Position numbers and translations under genes: made by a program. Positions 32,069 through 43,406 of a stretch of DNA of 64,000 nucleotides are shown in pieces (the first letter of the stretch is position 1; each line of letters starts with the position of its first letter). Source of the stretch: Nanobdellati archaeon. Lineage in GTDB: Archaea > EX4484-52 > GLR71. The stretch spans positions 54,581 through 118,580 of the forward strand of contig JAHYJR010000005.1 of assembly GCA_019429005.1 (NCBI GenBank), written 5' to 3'. The notes below the pieces were generated by a model that was not told the origin of the DNA, made no database searches, and saw nothing but the letters and a program-made list of their open reading frames with translations.

Positions 32069-35000
32069 CTAATTTATTTTATTATTATTATTTGGATTAT
32101 TTGTTTTTTCATCATCTTTTTTGGATTTATAGCTTTGTTTCCATATTAAATAGATTATTGTGAGGAGGATAATAATATCTAAAATAAGAGATCTATCTAT
32201 ATCAAAAGAACCCGATTTATCTTTAACTTCTTTAGCATCTTTAACCTCGAAAGTTCGCGTTGATATGGCTTCTCGTCCGGTATAAGTTACAAATGCTTCA
32301 AATGTATACATACCTTTTTCTGTGCTTTCTGGAAGGTAAAGGCTTAATGTTCTTTCTTTTTTATCTACAACAGCAATGGTGTCTGTTGATTCTGTAATCA
32401 GTTTACCACTCATAGTTTTTATTGCATAATTTATAACAACATCAACTTTTGCTTTAGGACCACCCATATTTTCCATTGTTAATAGTGCCATAACAGGATT
32501 TCCAACTGTTACAGTTCTTGTGATAATGTCCACAATTATATCAAATAATGGTATATTAACATCTGTATACATCTCGGTTCTAATGTGTTGCTGATAACTT
32601 GGATCATAACCACCAATTATTGTTGGAAGTAACCATGAACCACCACCCAATATTGTTGCATTATAAATGATAGTAATTGTATCATTATTATATAATAATC
32701 CATCCCAATTTGTATAATTATATGTGAAATTATAATGGTAAATGTCAACAAGAACACCATCTGGTAATGTATCACTTCCAGGTGCACCTAGGTAATAATC
32801 CGAATCATTTAAGAATTGATACGTCTGATCTGTTGACGCATTATAATATGTGATATTCTTATTATTTATTGTTGCACTATTCGGCAAGAAATCTGCTATC
32901 AATATTTCACCCATTGGATTTAATCCGATTTCTTGTATTATTATTGTGACTGTTATATTCTGTGGATTTACAGGATTAATCCATATATATTTAGTACCTC
33001 GAAGCACAGCTTCAGACGCCATAATTGTTTTAGTTATATAACTTTCATTAATATTTTCATTTATATCAATAACAGACGCATTTGTATACATTGTCCTGTT
33101 TTCACCAGGTGTTAGTTTAGCTGAAACCATCAAATATTTAAATTCAATAGAATCATTTTCATCTAAACCAGAACCGATATTTGTCAGAGACATATTTGTT
33201 ATATTGACCTGTATCTGTGTATTGTTTGTTCCAATAAGATCAATAATTTCAATGTTTAATCCTGTTGTGATTTCTGTAATTTCAGCTGTTGTGTAGTTCT
33301 TGAAATTAACAGTTATACTTGTTGAGTTATAGAAATCATAAGGTATTTCATCAGTGATGTTTATTGAATATACTTCATTTTGTGTACTGTTTATTTTGAT
33401 TGTGGTTGTCACATTTATTGTCTCATTCTCGTCTGAGACGATGATGTCAGGTGATAATATTTTGGTTATCTGTGTTGAAATACTATTTTGAGTTTCATAT
33501 GTAAAATATAATATTTCAGTTGAATTCATATTTCCAGAAGTGTCGTTCGCATATACCTGCCACCTTATTGTCGCACCTACTGTTGAATTGACCCACTTAC
33601 TCACATTAGACCAGTTACCTGTTCCTGTCATGTTGACATAACTATCATTCACAAATGTTCCAGTTCCATTATCAAATGAAAATATGTATCCTGAAAGTGC
33701 ACTATCTGACCAGTAAAGGCTGAACAGGACATCAATCCCTGCACTTGTTGAGTCTGTCTGGTTAAGTGAATATAATGGTGCGGTTACATCTTTGATTGTA
33801 ATATTAACAGTTTCTGTAACATTATCTGTAATATAAGCACGGTATGTTGTCGCATTATAATCGACAAAAAATTCCCAAGTTGTATCTCCTAGACCTGTAG
33901 CATTCACAGTCCAATTATTGGTACATTCATCACCTGCACGCATATCAGATAAACAATTAGAATATAGTCCATCTTGTGGATTATCGGATGTTGTATAAAA
34001 TGGTCTTGCACCAACAGTCATAGAAATAACTTTTGTAGTTACATCAAAGGTCCATGAACTAAATGTGGTATTACCATCACCATCTCCTGCAAGGATACTG
34101 ACATTCCATGTACCAATCATATCTATTACATAATACGATGAATTCCAATATGTAGTCCAGAGTGAACTGTTATAATACATTGTTCCATTTTCATTATTTA
34201 TTACTTTTGTGCCTAAGGGATTTATCAATGTGAAATTAACCCATTCAATACCGGGTCTATTATAATCACTGACAATTGTATTTATCGTGATATTATTCCC
34301 ACCTATTGGCTGGTATGGATATGTCTGATTAGTTTCTATTACCGGTGGTGCATAAGCAAGGTCTGTAACTGTTCCATACCACCCCCATTGACTATTAATA
34401 TATGTTGAATCTGGTAGTGTTATGACCTTAAAATAATTACTATCATTAGTTTTCCAACAAGAGACCCATTCAGTTTCTGCAAAATAATCTATATTACCAT
34501 AAGTCCGTCCATCTGTTTTATTGCAGATGATTGAATCATAATCTACAATACCAAGATTTACGGCTGTAGAGCCACCTGTTATATGATTTCGGATATTAGT
34601 TGCTGTACCACTTCCCCAACCACCATAAGGTGCTGAACTATCTCCAAAGGTCATATCACCCAATAGTGAATCATGGTTTGCTGTTATTTTATTGTCAAGA
34701 TCATAGAATGCTCCATTTACAAATAATTCTGCATGCATTGTATCTCCAATCCTAATTGGATCTTCCCATAGAATTTTAATTTCATTATAATATCCTAATG
34801 AATTAAACGCAGTTATTGTTGCATTATATTCTATAGTTAATGCATCATGAACAATCCATGTCCCAATCCATTGTCCTTCATAAATAGTACCGTCTGTTAA
34901 ATTTAATGTGATTGTTTCAATCCCACCCATATCAATAGTCATTAATACAATTCCTTGTGAGTCTTTAGCACGAATATCAAAATGCATTGTATCATTATTG

Positions 35001-38000
35001 ATTACACTTTTAGGCCATAATTTAGTATCAATAAATACAGGTCCAATTGATTCTGTTTTATCTTCTTTTTGTTCAGGATCTAAAGTCGCATTAAATTGTC
35101 CGCATTCACCATCAAGACAAGTTATTTTACTTTCAAATGTAAAAAACTCATTTTGAGATACATTTGTCGGTATTGTAGGGGTTACTAATTCTACATTTAT
35201 ATGTCCCCATGGCACAAACCACGAGGTTTGGTTAGACTTAGAAACTGTGTCATCATTTATACACGTTCCAGTTATATTCCATTGACCTGAATCCGTTATA
35301 TTAATCCCAGAAGGTAATGTATATATCCACCAATCTCCATCTGTAGATGTTGCATTATTTGCGTTTAAAAATGTGGTATCATCAATTATATTTTTTACAA
35401 GGTATGTTGCATTTGTGATATATTGTCCACCGTCAGCAGTACAGTTCACTCTAATTTGAGTTATATTTTCATAATATGAATAATTACAAATACCCCATTC
35501 AGAACTGCTATTATAACATTCAACAGCCCCTATTATTGGTTCTGAACTGACAGATATTATTGTGCTATTTTCTCCAGTAATACTATCTTCATCTGTAATA
35601 TTTGTTTTAATTATGTATGCCCCATTTGAAGTTGGTGCATTAAAGGTTATGTTGTAATATCCAATATAATTTGTTCTGGGACCATATTCAATTGCAAATG
35701 TAATATTATTTATTTCAGCAGTCTGCCATATATTATCTGTCGTAAAATTAATACGATATTGTAGGGTATTATCAATACCAAGACCACATCCCGACTCAAG
35801 AAGTGTATCATTATAAACTTCACACCAGCTAACATTATTTTCTGTTGATACAAAAACAGTAAAATTTGTTCCTGTTGGTATTGTTGCATACCACACAGGT
35901 TTCACAGTCAAAAGTGTTCCGGGTATATATACTAAATCCGAATCATAAGTACCATTTTCATTATATTGGATTGTATATTTTACAGTTATATTGGTTGGAT
36001 AATAATCATCATTCAGTGCATATGCACTATGTGTTATACGTGTCACTTTACTATTTTTTTCAGGATTTCCAGCATTATCTATAGTCTCTTCAAGAACATC
36101 ATTCACATATATTGTCCACGTTGTACCATCAAATAATACATTGACTTTATATTCTGTATTATCACTGATAACAACGCCAGTATCAATAGAATATGCTGTA
36201 TTTCTAACATCACTAAATGAGGGATTACAGATCCCATCATAAACATATAAATGATTATTGCCTTCATAACGATATATTGTAAATATACCCAGATTACAAC
36301 CTTCAGTACCTACAAATGTTACAATTCTTGAATGTCTGTCCAAGAATGATGATTTTGTCTGAAATAAGGAATAATTGAAATAAAAGGTATAATTTATAGT
36401 ATCTGGAGGTGTTTCAAAATCATGATAAAAACCATTATTTGGAACATTATATGTTGAGATACCCCAATCACTTTTTGCATATGCGGTAAAAATATTCTTA
36501 TCTACATCCGGGCCGAATTCACCGCTAACTAAGGTCTCTATGTATGGATACATCATATGACTGGTAGCTAATTGATCTGCCGTATTATTCATTGTCTGGT
36601 TTTGAACATATGTGCCAGATACCCAATACGTACTGTTTTTCCAATCATAAGATGCGGTGTTATTCATCAGACTATCATTCAAATATACATTAACTCTTTG
36701 ATCTATAACAGCATTTGTTGAACCTTCATATAGTGCAAACCCTGAAACAAATACATCTTCATTAGCTGCATAAATGAGTTTATTCGGATTTAAACTGATT
36801 GTGATATTATCTGAATTGAAAAAGTGATGGTGTGTCGCTTCTGTATTGATGTTTCCAATTGTATCGTTACATTTATACCAAAAGTTATAAGCTATCTTAT
36901 TTGAGATACTAGTATAATTATATGCGTGTGTTATTGTTTCCTGTCCAATTTCAAAATCAGTTCCTGTACCATATTCAAAGTCACTTATTGTATCGTTCCA
37001 TTGACAATTTGCATTTGTATCTGTTGTGATGTTTAACCAGATCCATGTATTTTCAGTGTATATGTTTGAATCATTATTTGGGTATACGATAGTTATTATT
37101 GGTGGAAATATGTCTGTCATTATATTTGGTTGTGGGAATATTCCAGAATGTATTGTAGGCATCCATAAATTAAGCGTACTATAATCGCCTTTTGTAAAAA
37201 CAAGAAGATAATTTATTTCATCTGTTGAACTTGCAGATGTTGGATTATATTCAAGGCGTAAGCCTTCATTATCATTTGTTGAATCGTTCCAAAATCCAAC
37301 AGTACTTATCGTTATATTTTCGGATTCATTAAATCTGACTAAAGATATAAAGCTTGTATTTGTTGAATCTTCTGTTATTGAATTGTCAAATATCAATGAA
37401 TAATTGCTGATAAGCATACTATAATCAGTCCATTGGTCTGTTGGTAAATCGGTTATAAGTCCCGTAGAACCATTTTCAAGTGCATAATTATCATCAATAG
37501 CAGAAGAACCCAAAGTTCCAGTAATGATTGGGAATAGTGAATTTATATTTGTTATATTTTCATCAAAGTTATGTATCCTATAGTTAAGATAATCAGATGT
37601 ACTATTAATAATTTTTACAGTGATATTAAATGTGGTTGTATAAACTGTAGTGATTTTTGAACGTATCATAAACTCATTACCCCCTGATTGAACTTCCCAA
37701 CCTGAACCAAAATCAAAATAACTGTTAGTAGGTGGTGAAGCAGCACCATCATCAAGGAAAAAGGGTCCACCTGTAACGGAATCTCCTGTATTTTCTGTAA
37801 GTTCAACACCTATCCAGAAATTACCTGATGTTATTTCAATATTATATGAAGATAGGTCAATTGTCGCCCAATTAGAATAAAAAGAAGTAATTGTTGTATT
37901 GAATGGCTGTATCAAATTATTTCCTGGCACGCCTTCATTATCTTCATAGATATGTATAATATATACTGTTGATCCAACTGTATTTATATCATAAAGTTGA

Positions 38001-41000
38001 ATATTTGTACTCATAATTTTATAAGGGTAATTCGTTGTGGATGCTGTGAACTTACATGCAATTGTATCTCCAATAAATCTATTTGTATAAAATGATGACG
38101 CTGCACCATCATCATTTTGTAATGTCTCTTCTGTTGGACTATCTGGTACAAAACGATATTCTATTTGCATATCTAGTTCAATTTCAGCTAAATTTTCACC
38201 TTCTTGTGAAAATGTCTTAGATGTATATTTAGAAGTGACCATATTGTTTATTACAATATCACCTAATCCAAATAATGTATTATCTGAAAGTGTTTCAATA
38301 TTATATGATTCATTTAATTCTTTATTTTCCAAAAAGATGATAGCTTGTGTTGTATTTATAGTTCCATTATATACAATTATTAGATTTTCGCCTTCAATAA
38401 TATAATCCTCCGTATTATCAGCATCATAATCTAATTTATATGCTGAAACATTTGATCCTGAATAAATGTGTATTGTGGTGTTCTCAATTAAAGAACCATA
38501 AGGATTTGTTGCGTTAATTTTTATAGTATAAATTCCAGGTGCGTCTGTTATTTGAGATGTCCAATTACCATAATATCTACTTGAACCACTACCACTATAA
38601 GTGAGATTTATCGTATTAACAATGTCATCTGTATTATTAATTATACTTAAAATAACATCTCCGTCTGTAACATTTCCTGCTTGATTTGTAACTTTTGTAT
38701 CTATGAAAATTGTATCATTTATTGTAAAAAGTTTATCTAAATATAGGTAGTTTGAATCTCTATAAGTTTCAATAATTATATTTGTTGGTAGTGGAGATAC
38801 AACGTCAATTTCTATGTTTGGGTATGGGTCATCATAATCAATATAACCTTGTGTGTCATTAACCCAAGAAGTATTTACTGATAAGGTCCCACCTGTTGAT
38901 CCTACATTGAGTACAACACCATAAATACTTCCACCCGAACCACAAACTCCTGTTGAATTTGATGTAGATATATTTGATGATGTTCCATTTGGATATTTTA
39001 TTTCAATCCATGTGCTGCTTATTGGATATGATTCAATCGTTATGGTGTGGTTTATACAAATTTCAGTATTTATACTTACTGTTGTTGCATTAACTGTAGT
39101 TTGATTTGTTTTTGGTTTTATATTGACTGTTATTGGACTATTAACTGTATTTCCTGTAGTAGTACATTTTTTTGTAACTGAATCATCGCATGCAAATGCA
39201 TACCAATTTTGTGCACCTGAACCTGTACTTACCCAAGTACAAGTATTTTCAGAACCATCTGCAACTGTGGATGACGACACACAATATGCACCACCATCAC
39301 AAGTTGGGGGTAATCCACCAGTAACTGCATCGGTTTTACATATGGCTAAGTACCAAGTATCACCATTTATATCTGTTGCTGTTGCGTTAAATGTAACTGT
39401 ATTTCCAAGTAGTACAGGATCTGGATTGTCTTTGGGAGTTACAGTAAAAACTGGCGGTGCTGGTGCTGCATCAATCCACCAAATGTTTGTTGTAATTTTA
39501 TTTTGTTTATTTAAAATCCCAGTTTGTAATGTTAATATCACTGGTGCATTATACCATTCAGATGTATGGGTCACATTTAACGTATAATTCATCTGATACT
39601 GTTGTCCATCTAAAAAATAACTTTCATTCCATCTTGTCCTTGCAAACAGTTCATCTGGTCTATCCCATAATTCAAAAGATCGTGTTGTTAGGTTATCTTG
39701 ATTAATAAGTAAAGAAAGTGCTGGGTCTGAAATATTATACGATTCTAATCCTGATGTTAATGATAATTCTAAAGTATCATTTTCATAAGTTGTATTTATG
39801 CGTATATTGTAATTTATGACTGTTATTTCAGATTCACTATATTCATTGTTACCTACATTTGTAATTGTTGGTGTTACAAGAATCTCTCTCCAATCTGTTT
39901 CAAGGTAATATTCTAATGCAATCTCAATTCTATTGTTTTTATCTTTGAATGTTGTAAATCCTGTCAAGTTTGTATATGTTATATTATCTGTTGTTGCAAT
40001 CCATTCCCATGTGCCATCATCAATACAATATTGATACCATACTGTTGATTTTAATCTTGCACAATAACTTGTGTATCCCCAATATGCATATTGATCGTTT
40101 GTTATCTGAAAACCATTTGTTAGGTTGACATAATAACTATCGTATGTATTCCAAAGATGATATATACTCTCTACATATTCATATCCTATATCTGTTGTCG
40201 GATCAATATTTACAGGGTATGCTCTTAATGGGTCATTCAACCACATATAAGGTGTTTTTATGGTTATAAATATAGAATTACCTTGTTTTTTAAGTTGATA
40301 TTTTAACTCTGTGTAATCATATTCATTGTCGTAAGCATACGGTTTTTGCATGTAGAATAATGTATTTTCTGTGTTTTGTTCTTTGAACAAAATCTTTTTT
40401 GTAGTTTCAATTGTGCTTTTTTTATCCCATAATGCGTCGTTGATATAAATATCTAAATTTGCAGTATAATCAATAAGAAAATCCATATCAAGTGTAATGT
40501 TATTTCCTGCCAGAACATCTGGATGCGGTTGCGTTGGTTTTTGGTCTAGTATCAAATTCTTTTCTAACTTATCTGTTTTTACTGTATATGTAAGATTGTA
40601 ATTGTTTCCAAAAATGTTAGGATATACAAATGTATCACCTTGTTCAACACCTATAATTGGTTGTGTCTTATTTATCTCTTGAGTGTATCCATCTGAATTT
40701 CTATAGTTTAATGATATCGGCTGGTATGTAACATAACCTTCAGCAGGATTGGTTTTATTTATTGTTTCTTGACTAAATTTAAATTTAATTGCATCTAAAT
40801 TTAGAGGGTCTTGTTTAAAATATGTCTTATGTGTATTGTTTTCAACACCATAATCATATTCTAGTTCATCTTGTGGTTCTGAAGTTATCATCGTATTTGC
40901 TGTAATATATTCAGTTCTATTATAATAATTTTTTAGTTTGCCTATGTATGTTGTGTATGTCCCATCTCGGTTTTCAAATTTATCAAAGTTTTGACCACGT

Positions 41001-42493
41001 TGAGATACGGTTTCTTTAGTTTTTTTTTCAGTTTGAACTTCGGTTTTAGTTTGATTTTCGGAGTCGTTCAAATTAATCATATTCAAAATGATACTTGAAC
41101 TATTAATCATAGTTCTATCAAAACTATAGACTTTGATTGTAACTTCATTTTCTCCAGAAGTATAATTTATAGGTACAGTCCATTTGTATTCCCATAAATC
41201 CTCAGAGCTCATTTCTAATTCTATATCTTTTCCGTCTATGGAAAGTATTGTTTTTTTAATAATTTGGCTATTTCCTAATGCATAAAATGAAATCGTTTCA
41301 CCTTGATTTATTTCCGTTTTATTTGTGTATAGGTTTATGTTTGCAGGTTTATTTTCATATTGTATTTCTAAGAAAATGCTGTTTATGTTAATGCCTTTTT
41401 GTTTTAGATTATTATCTGAATCTTGTGTTTGATTTATCGTTTCATTGTTTGGTTGAACTTGTGTTGTTTTTGTAGATTCTTTATTATTTATAACATTATT
41501 TTCTTCAGTTGTATTCATCTCATCTGAAGTTATATTTTGTTCTGTGCTTGTGTTTACTTCAGAATTATTAACTGTATTATTTTCCATATCGATTTGTTCA
41601 TCTGTACTATTATTTTGAGCTACATTAGCGTTTGTTATGTTTTCAATATTTGTAATGTTATCTATAATTTCTAGATTTTTCGTGTTGGTTATATTTTTGT
41701 TAGTTTCATTTGAAGAGTCCGTCGTTGTATTTGTTTTGTTATTTATTGTATTTTCAATATTCAGATTGTCATTTGTATCATTTTCGTTTTCAAGATTATT
41801 ATGTATTGTAATATTTTCATTTGATTCATTCAAGGGTTCAATTCCAATTATGTTTTCATCAATACTATCGTTTAAGCTACTGTTTTGTTTATCTTTATTT
41901 GTTATTCCATTTAACGTTTCATTTGTTTGTTCTGTGTCATCTGTTCTTAGCACATTACCTGTTATCAAATTAGCACTTTCTTTTTTTTGCACGAATTCAA
42001 TACGTATTGTTGCATCGTCAATGTTTTGTATTGCTTGTATATGTGTAGATAAATCACATATAGATTGTTGTGGTTTTGTTGGTACTTCAAAATTACAAAT
42101 ATGTATATATGTTCCATTTATTTGATAATATATATTGCCATCTTGCTTAATGTCAGAATACCAATCTAGCACCAGGTTTAATCCTATTATATTAACAAGA
42201 TTTTGATTTTTATCTGAGAACGAGAATTCAATATATGAAACAGAATCATTTAGGCAGTCGTTTTGTGTTAGGAGTATGTCTTTTATTAATAATTGACGGT
42301 TTGGATTATTGTCATTGTTACATATCATAATATTTTGTGGACTTAATTGGTATTCTTGTCCTGTATTTGATGCTAATAAATAACCTGTAAGATTCGTAAT
42401 TGGACCCATTAAAACTAATAATAATAAGAATATTAGGAGAATGCTGATGCTGGCATAAATTCTATATTTCGTGTCGATATCTAGATTATACAC
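32069..42493 (-). CDS. Giant membrane-anchored surface glycoprotein (3474 aa), GTG start
   Basis: N-terminal TM/signal anchor, sequon-dense linker, many Ig/FN3-like segments, C-terminal TM SLILDIIILLTIIYLIWKQSYKSKK. Confidence 0.87.
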   Translation of the reverse strand: MYNLDIDTKYRIYASISILLIFLLLLVLMGPITNLTGYLLASNTGQEYQLSPQNIMICNNDNNPNRQLLIKDILLTQNDCLNDSVSYIEFSFSDKNQNLVNIIGLNLVLDWYSDIKQDGNIYYQINGTYIHICNFEVPTKPQQSICDLSTHIQAIQNIDDATIRIEFVQKKESANLITGNVLRTDDTEQTNETLNGITNKDKQNSSLNDSIDENIIGIEPLNESNENITIHNNLENENDTNDNLNIENTINNKTNTTTDSSNETNKNITNTKNLEIIDNITNIENITNANVAQNNSTDEQIDMENNTVNNSEVNTSTEQNITSDEMNTTEENNVINNKESTKTTQVQPNNETINQTQDSDNNLKQKGININSIFLEIQYENKPANINLYTNKTEINQGETISFYALGNSQIIKKTILSIDGKDIELEMSSEDLWEYKWTVPINYTSGENEVTIKVYSFDRTMINSSSIILNMINLNDSENQTKTEVQTEKKTKETVSQRGQNFDKFENRDGTYTTYIGKLKNYYNRTEYITANTMITSEPQDELEYDYGVENNTHKTYFKQDPLNLDAIKFKFSQETINKTNPAEGYVTYQPISLNYRNSDGYTQEINKTQPIIGVEQGDTFVYPNIFGNNYNLTYTVKTDKLEKNLILDQKPTQPHPDVLAGNNITLDMDFLIDYTANLDIYINDALWDKKSTIETTKKILFKEQNTENTLFYMQKPYAYDNEYDYTELKYQLKKQGNSIFITIKTPYMWLNDPLRAYPVNIDPTTDIGYEYVESIYHLWNTYDSYYVNLTNGFQITNDQYAYWGYTSYCARLKSTVWYQYCIDDGTWEWIATTDNITYTNLTGFTTFKDKNNRIEIALEYYLETDWREILVTPTITNVGNNEYSESEITVINYNIRINTTYENDTLELSLTSGLESYNISDPALSLLINQDNLTTRSFELWDRPDELFARTRWNESYFLDGQQYQMNYTLNVTHTSEWYNAPVILTLQTGILNKQNKITTNIWWIDAAPAPPVFTVTPKDNPDPVLLGNTVTFNATATDINGDTWYLAICKTDAVTGGLPPTCDGGAYCVSSSTVADGSENTCTWVSTGSGAQNWYAFACDDSVTKKCTTTGNTVNSPITVNIKPKTNQTTVNATTVSINTEICINHTITIESYPISSTWIEIKYPNGTSSNISTSNSTGVCGSGGSIYGVVLNVGSTGGTLSVNTSWVNDTQGYIDYDDPYPNIEIDVVSPLPTNIIIETYRDSNYLYLDKLFTINDTIFIDTKVTNQAGNVTDGDVILSIINNTDDIVNTINLTYSGSGSSRYYGNWTSQITDAPGIYTIKINATNPYGSLIENTTIHIYSGSNVSAYKLDYDADNTEDYIIEGENLIIVYNGTINTTQAIIFLENKELNESYNIETLSDNTLFGLGDIVINNMVTSKYTSKTFSQEGENLAEIELDMQIEYRFVPDSPTEETLQNDDGAASSFYTNRFIGDTIACKFTASTTNYPYKIMSTNIQLYDINTVGSTVYIIHIYEDNEGVPGNNLIQPFNTTITSFYSNWATIDLSSYNIEITSGNFWIGVELTENTGDSVTGGPFFLDDGAASPPTNSYFDFGSGWEVQSGGNEFMIRSKITTVYTTTFNITVKIINSTSDYLNYRIHNFDENITNINSLFPIITGTLGSSAIDDNYALENGSTGLITDLPTDQWTDYSMLISNYSLIFDNSITEDSTNTSFISLVRFNESENITISTVGFWNDSTNDNEGLRLEYNPTSASSTDEINYLLVFTKGDYSTLNLWMPTIHSGIFPQPNIMTDIFPPIITIVYPNNDSNIYTENTWIWLNITTDTNANCQWNDTISDFEYGTGTDFEIGQETITHAYNYTSISNKIAYNFWYKCNDTIGNINTEATHHHFFNSDNITISLNPNKLIYAANEDVFVSGFALYEGSTNAVIDQRVNVYLNDSLMNNTASYDWKNSTYWVSGTYVQNQTMNNTADQLATSHMMYPYIETLVSGEFGPDVDKNIFTAYAKSDWGISTYNVPNNGFYHDFETPPDTINYTFYFNYSLFQTKSSFLDRHSRIVTFVGTEGCNLGIFTIYRYEGNNHLYVYDGICNPSFSDVRNTAYSIDTGVVISDNTEYKVNVLFDGTTWTIYVNDVLEETIDNAGNPEKNSKVTRITHSAYALNDDYYPTNITVKYTIQYNENGTYDSDLVYIPGTLLTVKPVWYATIPTGTNFTVFVSTENNVSWCEVYNDTLLESGCGLGIDNTLQYRINFTTDNIWQTAEINNITFAIEYGPRTNYIGYYNITFNAPTSNGAYIIKTNITDEDSITGENSTIISVSSEPIIGAVECYNSSSEWGICNYSYYENITQIRVNCTADGGQYITNATYLVKNIIDDTTFLNANNATSTDGDWWIYTLPSGINITDSGQWNITGTCINDDTVSKSNQTSWFVPWGHINVELVTPTIPTNVSQNEFFTFESKITCLDGECGQFNATLDPEQKEDKTESIGPVFIDTKLWPKSVINNDTMHFDIRAKDSQGIVLMTIDMGGIETITLNLTDGTIYEGQWIGTWIVHDALTIEYNATITAFNSLGYYNEIKILWEDPIRIGDTMHAELFVNGAFYDLDNKITANHDSLLGDMTFGDSSAPYGGWGSGTATNIRNHITGGSTAVNLGIVDYDSIICNKTDGRTYGNIDYFAETEWVSCWKTNDSNYFKVITLPDSTYINSQWGWYGTVTDLAYAPPVIETNQTYPYQPIGGNNITINTIVSDYNRPGIEWVNFTLINPLGTKVINNENGTMYYNSSLWTTYWNSSYYVIDMIGTWNVSILAGDGDGNTTFSSWTFDVTTKVISMTVGARPFYTTSDNPQDGLYSNCLSDMRAGDECTNNWTVNATGLGDTTWEFFVDYNATTYRAYITDNVTETVNITIKDVTAPLYSLNQTDSTSAGIDVLFSLYWSDSALSGYIFSFDNGTGTFVNDSYVNMTGTGNWSNVSKWVNSTVGATIRWQVYANDTSGNMNSTEILYFTYETQNSISTQITKILSPDIIVSDENETINVTTTIKINSTQNEVYSINITDEIPYDFYNSTSITVNFKNYTTAEITEITTGLNIEIIDLIGTNNTQIQVNITNMSLTNIGSGLDENDSIEFKYLMVSAKLTPGENRTMYTNASVIDINENINESYITKTIMASEAVLRGTKYIWINPVNPQNITVTIIIQEIGLNPMGEILIADFLPNSATINNKNITYYNASTDQTYQFLNDSDYYLGAPGSDTLPDGVLVDIYHYNFTYNYTNWDGLLYNNDTITIIYNATILGGGSWLLPTIIGGYDPSYQQHIRTEMYTDVNIPLFDIIVDIITRTVTVGNPVMALLTMENMGGPKAKVDVVINYAIKTMSGKLITESTDTIAVVDKKERTLSLYLPESTEKGMYTFEAFVTYTGREAISTRTFEVKDAKEVKDKSGSFDIDRSLILDIIILLTIIYLIWKQSYKSKKDDEKTNNPNNNNKIN

Positions 42494-43406
42494 TATTACA
42501 CCAAATTATTGAACGATTTTGTTTTATTTTTGGAAACTAAAACCTTGTTGTTATTTAAATTGTGTTTAGTATGCCGTTTTATAAACAAAATGTATATTAC
42601 ACTATAATATATAGGATGTGTTTTTATTTAAATGGTTATCTTGTGTACGGAATAAGTACTATTAAGTACTATCTTGTGTTAGTTTGAGTTTTTCTAACAA
42701 ATAATTAAATTTTAAACTTAATTTAATCTTAAATTATCTAAAATTTGATAGTTTTAATTTTATGAAACTCCAAGAATATAATTAAAAACTTAAACTTTGT
42801 ATCTAAATTAAGATACTTATTTATATAGTGTTAAATTATTTTAAAATCAATAACTTAAAGGTTCTTAATTTATTTTGTACCTAAATATAATCTAAAATTA
42901 TTCTGATTTTAAGTGGATTTATTTTAAGTCTGTTTAGTTATAATTTTTTAAAAGTATTTATTTAAATTTATTTTATTGTCTTTTTTATAATCCAAACTAT
43001 GTATTTTTAGAGCTCATAAAATCTGAACAATAGTTTGATTTATGTTGATCTGTACGCTTTGTAGAATCTAACAAAATTGAAATTCTCAATTTTAACAAAA
43101 TTAAAATGCTTTATTTTTATAAAAAAAGTATATATCTTAATAAAAAATTAGTTATTTTAATTTAAAAATACGAGTTTTAACAAAATACACTATAATATAT
43201 TACATATTAATATATTATATTACATATATTAATAAATTATATTACATATTAATATATTATATAAGGTGTGATTTTATTTTAATCTGTTATAATTTATGGT
43301 ATTTAATTAAAACCTATAATTATTATGTTAATCTGTTTCAATCTATTTTGATTTAAGATATGTCTATAAAAATAAACTATTAATATTTAGGAAAGTAAAA
43401 AATTGT

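Noticed and set aside
39123-39587. 154-aa plus-strand ORF within the 3474-aa gene
   Set aside because: Antisense to a CDS with strong surface-protein features; no independent support.
11328-42493. Giant genes as non-ribosomal peptide/polyketide synthases or toxins
   Set aside because: Sequence is Asn/Thr/Ile-rich with signal peptides, sequons and C-terminal TM anchors; no catalytic synthase or Rhs/toxin motifs seen.
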